50,015 bases of DNA. It comes from Haloferax larsenii JCM 13917 (GTDB taxonomy: Archaea > Halobacteriota > Halobacteria > Halobacteriales > Haloferacaceae). The DNA lies in the NCBI RefSeq assembly GCF_000336955.1, contig NZ_AOLI01000016.1:1-50015 (forward strand). Reading direction: 5' to 3'. The position numbers and the translations under genes were made by a program. The notes under the pieces are model-generated. The model was not told the DNA's origin and made no database searches. It saw nothing but the letters and a program-made list of their open reading frames with translations. Of the stretch, positions 34,739 through 43,701 are shown one piece after another (the stretch's first letter is position 1; every line of letters starts with the position of its first letter).

Positions 34739-36040
34739 CTACTCGTAGTCTTCGTAGGTCGGCGCGTCGCTCTCACCGGGGAAGTCGTCGACGGGCGCGG
34801 TCGTCTGGTCGCCGCTCTCCATGTCTTTGATAGTCACCTCGTCGTTTTCGAGGTCTCGCTCGCCGACGATGACGACGTACTCGGCGTTGATGGAGTCAGC
34901 GTAGGACATCTGTGCACCGAAGCTCCGACCGGCGACGTCCGTCTCGACGACGTTCCCCGACGCGCGGAGGTCGCGGGCGATACGCGATGCGACGTCGCGG
35001 GTGTCGCCGACGGTCAGGACGTAGTAATCCGTCGAGAGCGCTTCCTCGGGCCAGACACCGGCGCGCTGGCAGAGGAGTTGGAGCGTCGCGTTCCCGATTC
35101 CGACACCGACTGCGGGCGTCGGCTGGCCGCCGAAGGACTCGATGAGGTCGTCGTAGCGTCCGCCACCGAAGGTCGCACGCGAGACCTCGCCCGTCGAGTC
35201 GAAGCACTCGAAGACGACGCCCGTGTAGTAATCGAGGCCGCGGGCGGTCGTCAGCGACACTTCGCAGTAGTCGCCGGCACCGAAGTCCTCGGCCGCCGCG
35301 AGGACGTTCTGGAGGTTCTCGACCGCCGCAGCGACGTCGTCGCCGCCGAAGTCGGCGATTTCGTCGAGGTCGCCGCGGTCCAGCAGGTCGGCGAACTCGC
35401 TCGCCTGGTCGTACGAGAGGCCCGCATCGGACAGGAGACCGAGATACTCCTCGCGTTCGACCTTCTCGGACTTGTCGACGGCGCGGATGGCGTCTCGCAC
35501 GTCCACGTCGGCGTCGAACGAGCGCAGGAGGCCGCCGAGGATGTCGCGGTGAGAGACGCGGAACTCGAAGTCGTCGGCGGTGAGTCCGAGGTCGGTCAGC
35601 GCCTCCGCCGCGAAGGCCAGAATCTCGGCGTCGGATTCGGGTTCGGTCGAGCCGAAGATGTCGGCGTTCGTCTGGTAGAACTCGCGGAAGCGACCCTGCT
35701 GGACCTGCTCGTAGCGCCAGAACGGACGGGTCGAGACCCACTTGATGGGCTTCGACAGCGCCTGCTGCTTGGCGACGACCATTCGGGCGACCGTCGGCGT
35801 CAGTTCGGGTGTCAGCGAGATGTCGCGGCCGCCTTTGTCCTCGAAGGCGTACAGCTCCTCGACGATTTCCTCGCCGGACTTGTCGACGTACATCTGGGTC
35901 CGTTCGAGGTGCGGCGTCCCAATCTCGCGGAAGCCGTAGCGGGCGGCCGTCGTCTCGACGGTGTCGATAACCTCGCGTCGAGCCGACATCTCTTCGGGGT
36001 AGAAATCACGAAAGCCCTTGAGTCGGTCGTACATGCCCAT
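34739..36040 (-). CDS. hisS: Histidyl-tRNA synthetase
   Basis: A 433-residue class II aminoacyl-tRNA synthetase. Motif 2 contains GRFREFYQTNADIFG; the histidine-specific ARGLDYYTG is present; GGRYDDLIESFGG and the C-terminal anticodon domain from about residue 335 follow. It charges tRNA-His. ATG at 36040 (MGMYDRLKGFRDFYPEEM). Confidence 0.95.
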   Translation of the reverse strand: MGMYDRLKGFRDFYPEEMSARREVIDTVETTAARYGFREIGTPHLERTQMYVDKSGEEIVEELYAFEDKGGRDISLTPELTPTVARMVVAKQQALSKPIKWVSTRPFWRYEQVQQGRFREFYQTNADIFGSTEPESDAEILAFAAEALTDLGLTADDFEFRVSHRDILGGLLRSFDADVDVRDAIRAVDKSEKVEREEYLGLLSDAGLSYDQASEFADLLDRGDLDEIADFGGDDVAAAVENLQNVLAAAEDFGAGDYCEVSLTTARGLDYYTGVVFECFDSTGEVSRATFGGGRYDDLIESFGGQPTPAVGVGIGNATLQLLCQRAGVWPEEALSTDYYVLTVGDTRDVASRIARDLRASGNVVETDVAGRSFGAQMSYADSINAEYVVIVGERDLENDEVTIKDMESGDQTTAPVDDFPGESDAPTYEDYE

Positions 36041-36112
36041 TCGTTGGCGAAGGCGCCGCTTGAAACCTGTTGTTCCGGGCAGTCGTCGCGTCCCCCCGAC
36101 AGCCGGAGCGCG

Positions 36113-37018
36113 TCAGCCGAAGAGCGCGAGCAACCCACTCACGTCACCAATCGCGATGAGCGAGACGCCCGCGACGGCGAGGAACGCGGCGGCGAGGCGC
36201 GTGCCGAACTGCGCTTCGCGGAGGAGGACGCCGCCGAGGATGACGGCGATGACCGCTTGCGTGTTGACGATGGGCGACGCGATGCTCGCGGGTACCATCC
36301 CGAAGGCCGTCGAGGTGACGTGCTCGCCGACGGCGACGAGCGCGCCCGCTGCGGCGAACTTCGGCAGGTCGCCACGAACGCTGGTCCAGTTGCGGAGCGC
36401 GACGGGAAGCACCGCGAGACCGGCCCCGGCGAAGAGAATTGGGACGAACACGCTCGTCGGGATGGCGAGTTCTTGGAGGGCGACGCGTTTTCCCACGTCG
36501 CTGGCGGCGTAACAGGCCGCACTCGCCAGCGCGAGTTGTGCGGGCCGGGAGCGAACTGCTCGTCTGAGGGGGTCGAGCAACGCGCCGCCTTCGTAGTTCG
36601 CCACGTAGACGGCCGCGGTCGCGACCGCGACGCCCGCGACTTGCAGGCCCGTGAGGAACTGGTTCAAGAAGAGAATCTCGATGGGGAGGACGAACACCGG
36701 AACGAGCTTGTTTATCGGCGCGACGTAGGACACGTCCCCGGATTCGAGCGCGTCGACGAACAGGATGAACGCGACACCGACGAGCGCCGCGGTTCCGGCC
36801 ACGATGGCGATACCCGACGCCCCGATGGTTGCGAGCGACGGCACAGCTGCGGGGTCGAGCGTCGCCGCCGACACGGGCAGGTACCACGCGACGGCGAAGA
36901 CGTTGACGACGACGGTGATGACCGCACCCGGGTACCCTGGGAAGTAGCGCTTCAGCACGAAGATGTAGACGCCCCAGACGAACGCCGCGAGAACGGAGTA
37001 GAAGATTCCCGGGTCCAT
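36113..37018 (-). CDS. EamA/DMT-family transporter
   Basis: A 301-residue membrane protein with ten predicted helices in two repeats. The N-terminus MDPGIFYSVLAAFVWGVYIF carries the EamA start. It is the third such gene in the window and the most divergent of the three. The substrate is unknown. Neighbouring genes are housekeeping and give no hint. Confidence 0.85.
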   Translation of the reverse strand: MDPGIFYSVLAAFVWGVYIFVLKRYFPGYPGAVITVVVNVFAVAWYLPVSAATLDPAAVPSLATIGASGIAIVAGTAALVGVAFILFVDALESGDVSYVAPINKLVPVFVLPIEILFLNQFLTGLQVAGVAVATAAVYVANYEGGALLDPLRRAVRSRPAQLALASAACYAASDVGKRVALQELAIPTSVFVPILFAGAGLAVLPVALRNWTSVRGDLPKFAAAGALVAVGEHVTSTAFGMVPASIASPIVNTQAVIAVILGGVLLREAQFGTRLAAAFLAVAGVSLIAIGDVSGLLALFG

Positions 37019-37072
37019 GACTCAGTTCCAGAGAGACGCGGTGAAAAGCGACGCGATACGGACCTCGACTGC

Positions 37073-37663
37073 CTATCGTCGGCCGTGCACGTAGCTCTGG
37101 ACGTGGTCCGGGAACACTTCTTCGACGGCCTCTTGGCCGTGTTCGGCGGCGATGAGCCGACGCAGTTCGCCCTCGTAGTCGGCTTTCGGAATCTGTTCTG
37201 AGGGGCCGGTTTCGACGTCGAGATGCGTCTCGACGAGGCGGTCGACCGCGTTGCGGCCGAACCCCGAAAGCGGCGAGAGATAGTCCACGCCGTGTCGATC
37301 TTCGAGGCTCTGTGCCTGCGCTCGCGAGATAGACGGAACCCTATCGTCGCGGCGCGTCCCGTCGGCGACGGCGTCGAAGTCGAGGCCGCACACCGATTCG
37401 AGCGCGTGCTCGTGGACGTCTTGAATCCCGTTTCGGGGGTAGCCGTCGGCGACCATCTGCTCGGCTGCCGCGTCGGCGACGTCCGAGTCGAGTTCCAGCG
37501 TCTCGAACTCGTAGCCGAGTTCGAGGGCCGCGTCTTTGGCGTGTTTCCAGTCGTCGGTGACGCCGAAGTGCGCCGTCACGAGCGTGACGTCGTAAAACGA
37601 ATCGAGGAGCAGCGCGGCGAGCGAAGAGTCTTTCCCGCCGCTGTAGAGGAGCGCGAGGTCCAC
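37073..37663 (-). CDS. PP-loop ATPase, alpha-hydrolase (Dph6/asparagine-synthase-like)
   Basis: A 196-residue protein. MDLALLYSGGKDSSLAALLL is the PP-loop (SGGKDSS), which binds ATP and adenylates a substrate. The rest includes GTRRDDRVPSISRAQAQS and PKADYEGELRRL. It is probably a tRNA- or diphthamide-type modification enzyme but shorter than Dph6 (inference). It follows the PDCD5 gene after four bases and continues the S19e cluster common in archaea. Confidence 0.83.
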   Translation of the reverse strand: MDLALLYSGGKDSSLAALLLDSFYDVTLVTAHFGVTDDWKHAKDAALELGYEFETLELDSDVADAAAEQMVADGYPRNGIQDVHEHALESVCGLDFDAVADGTRRDDRVPSISRAQAQSLEDRHGVDYLSPLSGFGRNAVDRLVETHLDVETGPSEQIPKADYEGELRRLIAAEHGQEAVEEVFPDHVQSYVHGRR

Positions 37664-37667
37664 GTCG

Positions 37668-38027
37668 TTATCGACGCCGGATGTTGAAGCTCTTGGATTC
37701 GGGCTTGAGCTCCTTCAGCAGGGCCTTCATCTTGTCGTCGTCGATGCGGCCCTGAATCCGCCCGCTCTGGGCGAGCGCGACAATCTGGCGTTCGACCTTC
37801 TCGGCGAAGTCCGGCTTGGACATCTGGACCGCGTTGAGTCGCTGCCGAGCTTCGTCGGTGAGGTACTGCTTCAGGAGCGCCTGCTTCTGCTGCTCAGCGC
37901 GCTGTTGGGCCGCCTCTTCGGCCTGCTGCTGTTCGGCCGAGCCCTGCTGGCCTGCCTGCTCTTGGAGCTCCTGCATCTTCTTTTTTCGAAGCTCCTCCAG
38001 TCGCTCATCGTCTGGGCTGCCACTCAT
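37668..38027 (-). CDS. PDCD5-family DNA-binding protein
   Basis: A 119-residue, helical, charged protein with a Gln/Glu/Lys-rich N-terminal helix ([15 protein letters not shown]) and the conserved end [20 protein letters not shown]. Archaeal members bind nucleic acid or ribosome-associated partners. It sits between S19e and the PP-loop ATPase, a widespread archaeal neighbourhood that suggests a translation link. Confidence 0.9.
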   Translation of the reverse strand: MSGSPDDERLEELRKKKMQELQEQAGQQGSAEQQQAEEAAQQRAEQQKQALLKQYLTDEARQRLNAVQMSKPDFAEKVERQIVALAQSGRIQGRIDDDKMKALLKELKPESKSFNIRRR

Positions 38028-38137
38028 ACTCTAGGCCACGGTCTGACATCTGAAAACCATTACGGACCCCGCGCACAGACGGCTCTCGGCGGTGATACGC
38101 AGCGAAGAAGAACACTCGGTGAAGGAATCGGCGTCGT

Positions 38138-38593
38138 CTACGCGTAGCGCTCGAGTTCCGGACGGTCGAGGTCCGCGAGAACGTCAGAAGCGGCGTTGTC
38201 GAGGAAGCTCGTCCCCTCGGCCGTGATACGGCGACCTTCGCCCTTGGCGGTCTCGATGAGGCCTTCCTCTTCGAGCTGCTGGAGGAGCGTGCGGATAATC
38301 TTCTTCCCGGAGGAGTCGCTGTGCGTGCCAGCGACGCGGTAGCGGTTGGAACCGCGCTTGCGGCCGCCGTACTCGGTCGAGAGACGGTCGACGCCGACTG
38401 GGCCGTTCATGGCGACCTTGCGGAGCAGGCTCGCGCCGCGGATGAACCAGAAGTTGTCCTGCTGTGGGGGCAGTTCTCGGGTCTGGCCGGTCTTTGCGAA
38501 GGCCATCCAGTCGGGTTGCTCGATACGGTCCTCGAGTCGTCCGGCGACCTCTTCGATGAGGGCGTCCGCCGGGACGTCATAGATGGTTACCAT
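38138..38593 (-). CDS. rps19e: 30S ribosomal protein S19e
   Basis: A 151-residue ribosomal protein of archaea and eukaryotes. Blocks MVTIYDVPADALIEEVAG, FWFIRGASLLRKVAMNGPVGV and YGGRKRGSNRYRVAGT match S19e, followed by a winged-helix end. It is the first gene of S19e-PDCD5-PP-loop; the 110-base gap to PDCD5 may hold a second promoter. Confidence 0.95.
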   Translation of the reverse strand: MVTIYDVPADALIEEVAGRLEDRIEQPDWMAFAKTGQTRELPPQQDNFWFIRGASLLRKVAMNGPVGVDRLSTEYGGRKRGSNRYRVAGTHSDSSGKKIIRTLLQQLEEEGLIETAKGEGRRITAEGTSFLDNAASDVLADLDRPELERYA

Positions 38594-38754
38594 GGCTATT
38601 CGTTCATAATCGCGGCGTTTAAAGGCATCGTATTCGCCCGATACGGGCGGTTGGAGGCTCGTGCGGCCCGACGGGCGTGTGTGGCTGACTCACCCCCGAT
38701 TTCGTGCGTTCGGGGTCGGCGACGCTTCGGCTTCAGGTCTAGTGACACTCGGTT

Positions 38755-39783
38755 TCAAGTCCGCCGACCGCGGGCGCTTTCGACACCCATCACCAGCCCA
38801 CCGAGGAGCGTCGGCACCCAGTAGATGAAGCCACGGAAGAGGACGACGCCCGCAGTCGCAACGTCGAACGAGACGGCCGAACTGGCGGCCGCGACGAGGA
38901 TTGCCAGCGTCCACTCGATACCACCCGCGCCACCGGGAAGCGGCGTCACACCCGCAATCGCCCCAATCGGGACGACGAACAGGGCGATAGAGAACGCGAT
39001 TGGCGCGCCGATGGCGTGAAACGCGAGCCAGAGGGCGAGCATCTGACAGAACCACCCGAACCCGGAGAGGCCGAGGGCGATTGCAAGCCCACGGGGGTTT
39101 CGGCCAACGCGCTCGATAGACCGGAAGAACCCGTTGATTCGGCGCTCGATACCGTCTGCGGTCGGAACTGTGAGCCGAGGGACGTACCGGGCAACCGTCC
39201 TGATAACCGGCGTGAGCGCTCGAATCACGCGGTGTTCGAGTTCGTACCGACGTTGCCACGCCGTGTACACGGCCGCGGGCACGCCGATAGCGAGCGCGAT
39301 GACTGCGACGAGCGCGATTTCGAGGTTGCGTCCGAGTGTGACCTCGGTCGCGTAGTATCCGGCACCGATGAGCGCGATAGTGATAGACGGCACGAAGTTG
39401 AGCGTGTCCACGCTCGCGATTGCCGCCAGTCCCGTCTCGTACTCGGTGTCGGTACTCCGGGAGATGAGGAGTGCGGTGACTGGTTCGCCGCCAGCCTGTC
39501 CGAACGGCGTGATGTTGTTGGAAAACATCGCGCCCGCGAAGACGAGAAACGACCGGGGAACGGAAATGTTGATACCGAGCACGCCGAGCACCGTCTTCAG
39601 CGACGTTCCCCACGAGGCCAGCCACACGAGCGTAATCGCGAGGACAGCGGCGAGGAAGACGGGGTCGGCCATCGTCAACCGGTCGACGAGTTCGTCCACG
39701 CCCGCGAAGTAGAACAACACGGCGAAGACGACGAATGCGCCGGCGAAGCCGAGGAGGGTCGCGCGGATATTTTCGCGGGCCAT
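38755..39783 (-). CDS. Lysylphosphatidylglycerol-synthase-like flippase domain protein (UPF0104)
   Basis: A 342-residue membrane protein with about eight helices. The block NNITPFGQAGGEPVTALLI and TPLPGGAGGIEWTLAILVA are the signature of the family that includes MprF N-terminal flippases. Members move lipids or polyisoprenyl-linked sugars. ATG at 39783. It is divergent from thiL with 135 bases between them. Confidence 0.88.
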   Translation of the reverse strand: MARENIRATLLGFAGAFVVFAVLFYFAGVDELVDRLTMADPVFLAAVLAITLVWLASWGTSLKTVLGVLGINISVPRSFLVFAGAMFSNNITPFGQAGGEPVTALLISRSTDTEYETGLAAIASVDTLNFVPSITIALIGAGYYATEVTLGRNLEIALVAVIALAIGVPAAVYTAWQRRYELEHRVIRALTPVIRTVARYVPRLTVPTADGIERRINGFFRSIERVGRNPRGLAIALGLSGFGWFCQMLALWLAFHAIGAPIAFSIALFVVPIGAIAGVTPLPGGAGGIEWTLAILVAAASSAVSFDVATAGVVLFRGFIYWVPTLLGGLVMGVESARGRRT

Positions 39784-39918
39784 CTGCCGGGTGTGCGTCT
39801 ACGACGGGCATTAAGCCACCGGATTAGGGGCGGAGTTTCGACTCCCGGAGGCGGGTTTCGGTCGTATCGACCGCCCCGGATAGATGGACATTTCCGCCCC
39901 GGGCTACACCTCGGGAGT

Positions 39919-40800
39919 ATGGACGAGCGCACCGCCTTGCGAATGCTCGCTGCGGACCTCCCCGACGCGGGCGACGACGCCGCCGTCGTCGACGGGTTAG
40001 TGGTCACGACCGACATGCTCCACGAAGTGACCGACTTCCCGACTGGGACGACCCGCTACACTGCAGGCTGGCGAGCGGTCGGTGCCTCACTCTCCGACGT
40101 TGCGGCGATGGGCGCGACGGCGACCTGTGCTGTCGCCGTGTACGCCGCCCCGGAACTCGACGAGACCGACCTCGCCGACTTCCTCGACGGGGCGCAGGAC
40201 GTGTGCGACGCCGTCTCCGCCGAATACGTCGGCGGCGACTTGGACACCCACCAAGAGTTCACGACTGCGACGACCGCCATCGGCCGCACCGACGACCCGG
40301 TCCTTCGCTCCGGTGGTCGACCCGGTGACCTGCTCTGTGTGACGGGCGAACTCGGCCGGTCGGCGGCCGCCGTCAGATTGTTCGAATCGGGCGACGTCGA
40401 ACGGGCGAACGACCTTTTCCAGTTTACTCCGCGTGTCCGCGCTGGTGTCGAACTCCGGGAGTTTGCCACGTCGATGATGGATTCCAGCGACGGTCTCGCC
40501 CGTTCGGTCCACCAACTCGCGGAGGCGAGCGACTGCGGATTCGACCTCGACTGGGACGCGCTTCCCGTCCACGACGCGGTCCGGGAGGTCGCGACCGACG
40601 ACGCCGACCGCAGAGAACTCTCGACGTACTTCGGCGAGGACTTCGAACTCGTGTTCACGATTCCCGAAGCCGAACTCGACGCCGCCCGCGACGCGGCCGA
40701 CCTGCCGCTCACTGTGGTCGGACGCGCCACTGACGGGTCAGAAGTCGTCGCCGATGGCGATACGGTTCCGGACCGAGGATACACTCACGGCGGCGACTGA
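39919..40800 (+). CDS. thiL: Thiamine-monophosphate kinase
   Basis: A 293-residue ATP-dependent kinase making thiamine pyrophosphate. GDDAAVV at 18-24 and TTDMLHEVTDF at 30-40 bind Mg-ATP; GRPGDLLCVTGELGRS and MDSSDGLARS complete the PurM/AIR-synthase-like fold. A longer frame open upstream lacks coding character and reads across the divergent promoter. It is convergent with the site-2 protease gene. Confidence 0.92.
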   Translation: MDERTALRMLAADLPDAGDDAAVVDGLVVTTDMLHEVTDFPTGTTRYTAGWRAVGASLSDVAAMGATATCAVAVYAAPELDETDLADFLDGAQDVCDAVSAEYVGGDLDTHQEFTTATTAIGRTDDPVLRSGGRPGDLLCVTGELGRSAAAVRLFESGDVERANDLFQFTPRVRAGVELREFATSMMDSSDGLARSVHQLAEASDCGFDLDWDALPVHDAVREVATDDADRRELSTYFGEDFELVFTIPEAELDAARDAADLPLTVVGRATDGSEVVADGDTVPDRGYTHGGD

Positions 40801-40861
40801 CGGGAACACAGAACTGGAGATCGAAACTCCACAACGGGACCAACTCCGCAGCGAGAATATT

Positions 40862-42001
40862 CTACGCGGGGATGAACTGAATCGGAACCAAGAGGAAACA
40901 CGCCGCGCCGAGGGCGAACGTGAAGACGCCGACCGCGATGCGCTTGGGTCCGAGCGGCGTCTCGTCGACTGGATTCGCCGGGCCGTTGTACGCGATGAAC
41001 GTCGAGAGGAGGCCCCAGAAGAACCAGAGCCCGACGGAATCGTTGATGCCCATGTTGCGCACGTAGTGGAGGTATCCGGCGATACCGAACAGGAGCAGGG
41101 GGACCGCGGCCGCGACCGACTCCTGTCGCTCGCCGAGCATCGCCCGCAGCATGTGTCCACCGTCGAGTTGGCCGACAGGGAGCAAGTTGAGGACGGTGAA
41201 GAACATCCCGACCCACCCGCCGATGACGACGGGGTGGACGGTGGTCCGCGGGTCCGGGTACTCAGTCGGTTGGTCGAGTGCGGCCGCGATTGCGTCCAAA
41301 AGCGGCGGGTTGTTGAACACGATGATGTCACTAGACCCCGACAGCGCCCACTGCGGGACGGTCATCGGTTCGAGCGAGAGTCCGATGGCGGTGACGACGA
41401 TTGTCGCTGCGAGCCCGGCGAGCGGCCCGGCGACGCCGATATCGAACAGCGCCTTTCGGTCGGGCATCTGTCCGCGCATTCTGATAATCGCCCCCAACGT
41501 GCCGAACGGGAAGATGAAGGGGATGAGATAGGGGAGAGACACGTCCACGCCGTGGTATCTGCCGACGAGATAGTGGCCGAGTTCGTGAACCGAGAGCACG
41601 CCGAGAATGGCCGCGGTAAAGGGCCACGCTTGCAGTGCGAGAAGCGGATTGGCGGTGAGGTCCGACATCGGAACGTAATACCACGCGTACGCACCGACGA
41701 ACAGGGTCGAGAGAATCGTCGCGAACAAGAGAGCTACGTTCTTCCACGGGACGCCGTCGATACCCGGTGAGATTGGCTCGACGACGACTACGTCACCGCG
41801 GCCCATCGAAGACGTCTGGACCTGCACTTCGTAGCCTGCATGGCGGAAGTCGGGCCAGACTTCGCGAACGAGCATCTGCTCGGGGACGAGCGACTGCCCG
41901 TAGTAGATGATTCGGTCGCCGTCGGTCTGTGTTTCGTGAACGTCGAAGACTGTCTGGAGGGCCTCGACCGGCGGGCTATCCGCCGACTCGAACTGTTCCA
42001 T
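40862..42001 (-). CDS. Site-2 protease family (M50) membrane metalloprotease
   Basis: A 379-residue intramembrane zinc protease. A soluble N-terminal domain of about 100 residues precedes several helices. The active site HELGHYL begins at His139 and the third ligand is in LLPVGQLDGGH. Members cleave membrane-anchored regulators. The N-terminal domain resembles the plant/cyanobacterial EGY type. ATG at 42001. Confidence 0.9.
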   Translation of the reverse strand: MEQFESADSPPVEALQTVFDVHETQTDGDRIIYYGQSLVPEQMLVREVWPDFRHAGYEVQVQTSSMGRGDVVVVEPISPGIDGVPWKNVALLFATILSTLFVGAYAWYYVPMSDLTANPLLALQAWPFTAAILGVLSVHELGHYLVGRYHGVDVSLPYLIPFIFPFGTLGAIIRMRGQMPDRKALFDIGVAGPLAGLAATIVVTAIGLSLEPMTVPQWALSGSSDIIVFNNPPLLDAIAAALDQPTEYPDPRTTVHPVVIGGWVGMFFTVLNLLPVGQLDGGHMLRAMLGERQESVAAAVPLLLFGIAGYLHYVRNMGINDSVGLWFFWGLLSTFIAYNGPANPVDETPLGPKRIAVGVFTFALGAACFLLVPIQFIPA

Positions 42002-42338
42002 CGAAGCGAGCTACGGGTGGAGCGTGCATAAATCCCGTGACGACACTGTCGTGAGCGGTTTTCACTCTTGCACTCGGCTCTCGATTAGTCGGTCGGCTAG
42101 AAAAACGAACTGTCGAGAGCATCACGGGACATCTCGACGGGGCTGGGGGAGCTGGCCCCGTGGGGGATTCGGGGCCGGAGCGTGGGGTTGGTGATTGTGC
42201 AGGGGGCTTAGTGCGTGAGTGGGGTCACGCGGTTGCTATACGGGGACACATGGTGTCTGTGCGGGGACACATGGTGTCTGTGCGGGGACACGTGGTGTCT
42301 CTGGGGGCGTTCGAGCCTGTGGGGGGCTTCGAGCTCAC
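42002..42338. other. G-rich gene-free spacer upstream of the site-2 protease
   Basis: 337 bases between the start of the site-2 protease and the stop of the DUF7123-like gene. On the plus strand it holds many runs of four to six G from 42139 on, including four runs within 42139-42174 that could fold as a G-quadruplex, and the three 21-base repeats at 42241-42303. No gene is seen. Confidence 0.6.
42241..42303 (+). repeat. Three tandem 21-bp iterons with internal inverted repeats
   Basis: Units at 42241-42261 and 42262-42282 are identical (CGGGGACACATGGTGTCTGTG); the third, 42283-42303, differs at two positions. Each contains GACAC-ATG-GTGTC (or GACAC-GTG-GTGTC), an inverted repeat suited to a dimeric regulator. 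The period of 21 bases is two helical turns, so all three would face the same side. Confidence 0.8.
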
Positions 42339-42584
42339 TTAGGCCGTCTCGACGCGCCACGTCGTCGCACTCGTGTACGACCACTTCTCGATGGTCAGGT
42401 CGGTCGCGGAGTCGCGAAGCTTGACCATCAGCGCGCCGATTTCCTTGGGGGAGAGACCGACGTCGTCCGCGATGAACTTGCTCTTGAAGTACATCTCGCC
42501 GTCCTTCGCACGGTCGGCCAGATACTGCTTGAGTCGGTCTTCTTTGGAGCTACCGTCTGTGGAGGGAGTTGCTGTCGCGCTCAT
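42339..42584 (-). CDS. DUF7123-like small winged-helix-like protein
   Basis: An 81-residue protein. After a short Ser/Thr-rich start it has helices in an order like a small winged helix (DRLKQYLADRAKDGEMYF, then DDVGLSPKEIGALMVKLRD, ending in a strand pair). This fits a haloarchaeal DUF7123-type protein (recalled) and may bind DNA (inference). The start at 42584 was chosen because GAGGTG precedes it by a few bases; an in-frame codon at 42602 is possible. Confidence 0.75.
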   Translation of the reverse strand: MSATATPSTDGSSKEDRLKQYLADRAKDGEMYFKSKFIADDVGLSPKEIGALMVKLRDSATDLTIEKWSYTSATTWRVETA

Positions 42585-42620
42585 CTGATACACCTCACTC
42601 ACCTCTATACCTGCTGGGGG

Positions 42621-42630
42621 TGTTATAAAG
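42621..42630 (-). promoter_or_regulatory. TATA box of the DUF7123-like gene
   Basis: On the minus strand this reads CTTTATAACA, a good archaeal TATA box, about 40 bases before the chosen ATG at 42584 and so giving a short leader with the GAGGTG site. Confidence 0.6.
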
Positions 42631-42776
42631 GAAGGACCGTTGGAATTAGTTCGGTCGCTTTCAGCTTGAATAGACGAAAACGGTACATTTTATGAATCTT
42701 TTAGAGACGTTTAGATTCTTTAGAAGCACTCCTAAGAGATTTATTCACTCATAGAAAATCCGATACTATATTGGGT

Positions 42777-42813
42777 AAAATGCCCCTGAATCTCCCGATT
42801 TCAGGGGCGTTTT
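42777..42813. terminator. Long hairpin with T-runs on both strands, likely moaE terminator
   Basis: AAAATGCCCCTGAA (42777-42790) pairs with TTCAGGGGCGTTTT (42800-42813), 14 base pairs with one wobble and a nine-base loop. Read on the minus strand it follows the moaE stop by about 78 bases and ends in a T-run; read on the plus strand it also ends in TTTT. This fits a bidirectional terminator, though a small structured RNA cannot be excluded. Confidence 0.55.
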
Positions 42814-42890
42814 GCGGCAACAATGTCTGGTAGTTGGTCGATGTCTGACGGACGCGTCGCCGGCCGACAATCAGTCAGGGAGACAGAGGG

Positions 42891-43676
42891 TCAGCGTTCG
42901 TGACGCCAGAACTGGTCTTCGACCGTCGTCTCTTTCTTGAAAATCGGAACCTCGTCTTTCAGCCGGTTGATGCCGTCTTCGACGGTCCGAAACGCCTCTT
43001 CTCGGTGCCCTGCGAGGACGACGACGAACACGATGTCTTCGCCGTCTTCGATGACGCCGACCCGGTGGTGCATGAGAACGCGTTCGACGCCGTCTCTGTC
43101 TTCGAGTTCCTCGGAAATCGTCGCCATCTTCGACTCTGCGACGCCGTCGTACTTCTCGAATTCGAGGCTCGTCGTCCGTGGGTCGTCTTCTCCGTCTTTC
43201 GCCCGAACTCGCCCGGTGAAGGTGGCGATTGCGCCCGCGTAATCGGCTCGTGGGTCCCGTTTCACCTGCTCGACGAGTGAGTCGAGCGTGACGTGCGGTT
43301 CGAACCCGTCGATTTCGTGAGCCAGTTCGTCGAGGTCGAGGTCGCTGAACGCCTCTGCTTCAGCCACGATGTTTTCGGCGTCCGCGCCGCCGAGTGCGAC
43401 CGTCGGGAGTGTCGTCTCCGGGAACCCGGAGACGAGGGCGTAGTCGTATTCCGAAGCTACCTCGTCGAGCAGTTCGTCGAGGGGACGGTTCGACCCGGTA
43501 CCGACCCAGTTCCCACCCGGTGTGAGCCCGTACGCGCCGTCGACCGCGTCTGGGGGATTCTCGTCGGCCTCTCTGCTCGGGAGCGATTCGATAGTTGCTA
43601 CGCGCCCGTCGAGCCGCGAGGCGAGTCGCTCACAGAGCGTCGTTGCCCCTGACCCGACGACACCGAGTACCTGCAT
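42891..43676 (-). CDS. moaE: MobB-like domain fused to molybdopterin synthase large subunit MoaE
   Basis: A 261-residue protein. Residues about 1-125 resemble the MobB P-loop domain but read GVVGSGATT, so the Walker A lysine is Ala11. Residues about 130-261 are MoaE: AGAIATFTGRVRAKDG, HHRVGVIEDGEDIVFVVVLAGHRE and the catalytic-lysine region PIFKKETTVEDQFW. It adds sulfur to precursor Z together with a MoaD/SAMP-type ubiquitin-like protein. This fusion is known in haloarchaea. The start at 43676 (MQVLGVVGSG) is clear; an upstream in-frame extension is shadow. Confidence 0.9.
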   Translation of the reverse strand: MQVLGVVGSGATTLCERLASRLDGRVATIESLPSREADENPPDAVDGAYGLTPGGNWVGTGSNRPLDELLDEVASEYDYALVSGFPETTLPTVALGGADAENIVAEAEAFSDLDLDELAHEIDGFEPHVTLDSLVEQVKRDPRADYAGAIATFTGRVRAKDGEDDPRTTSLEFEKYDGVAESKMATISEELEDRDGVERVLMHHRVGVIEDGEDIVFVVVLAGHREEAFRTVEDGINRLKDEVPIFKKETTVEDQFWRHER

Positions 43677-43701
43677 ACCCGGTGAGACGGTCCGAACTGG
43701 T

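Noticed and set aside
35078-37201. 707-codon plus-strand frame across hisS and the EamA gene
   Set aside because: It spans two well-supported genes in antisense and has Glu/Arg/Asp-rich shadow composition.
39016-39918. Long N-terminal extension of thiL
   Set aside because: The extension is antisense to the flippase-like gene; ThiL proteins begin at the MDERTALRML start.
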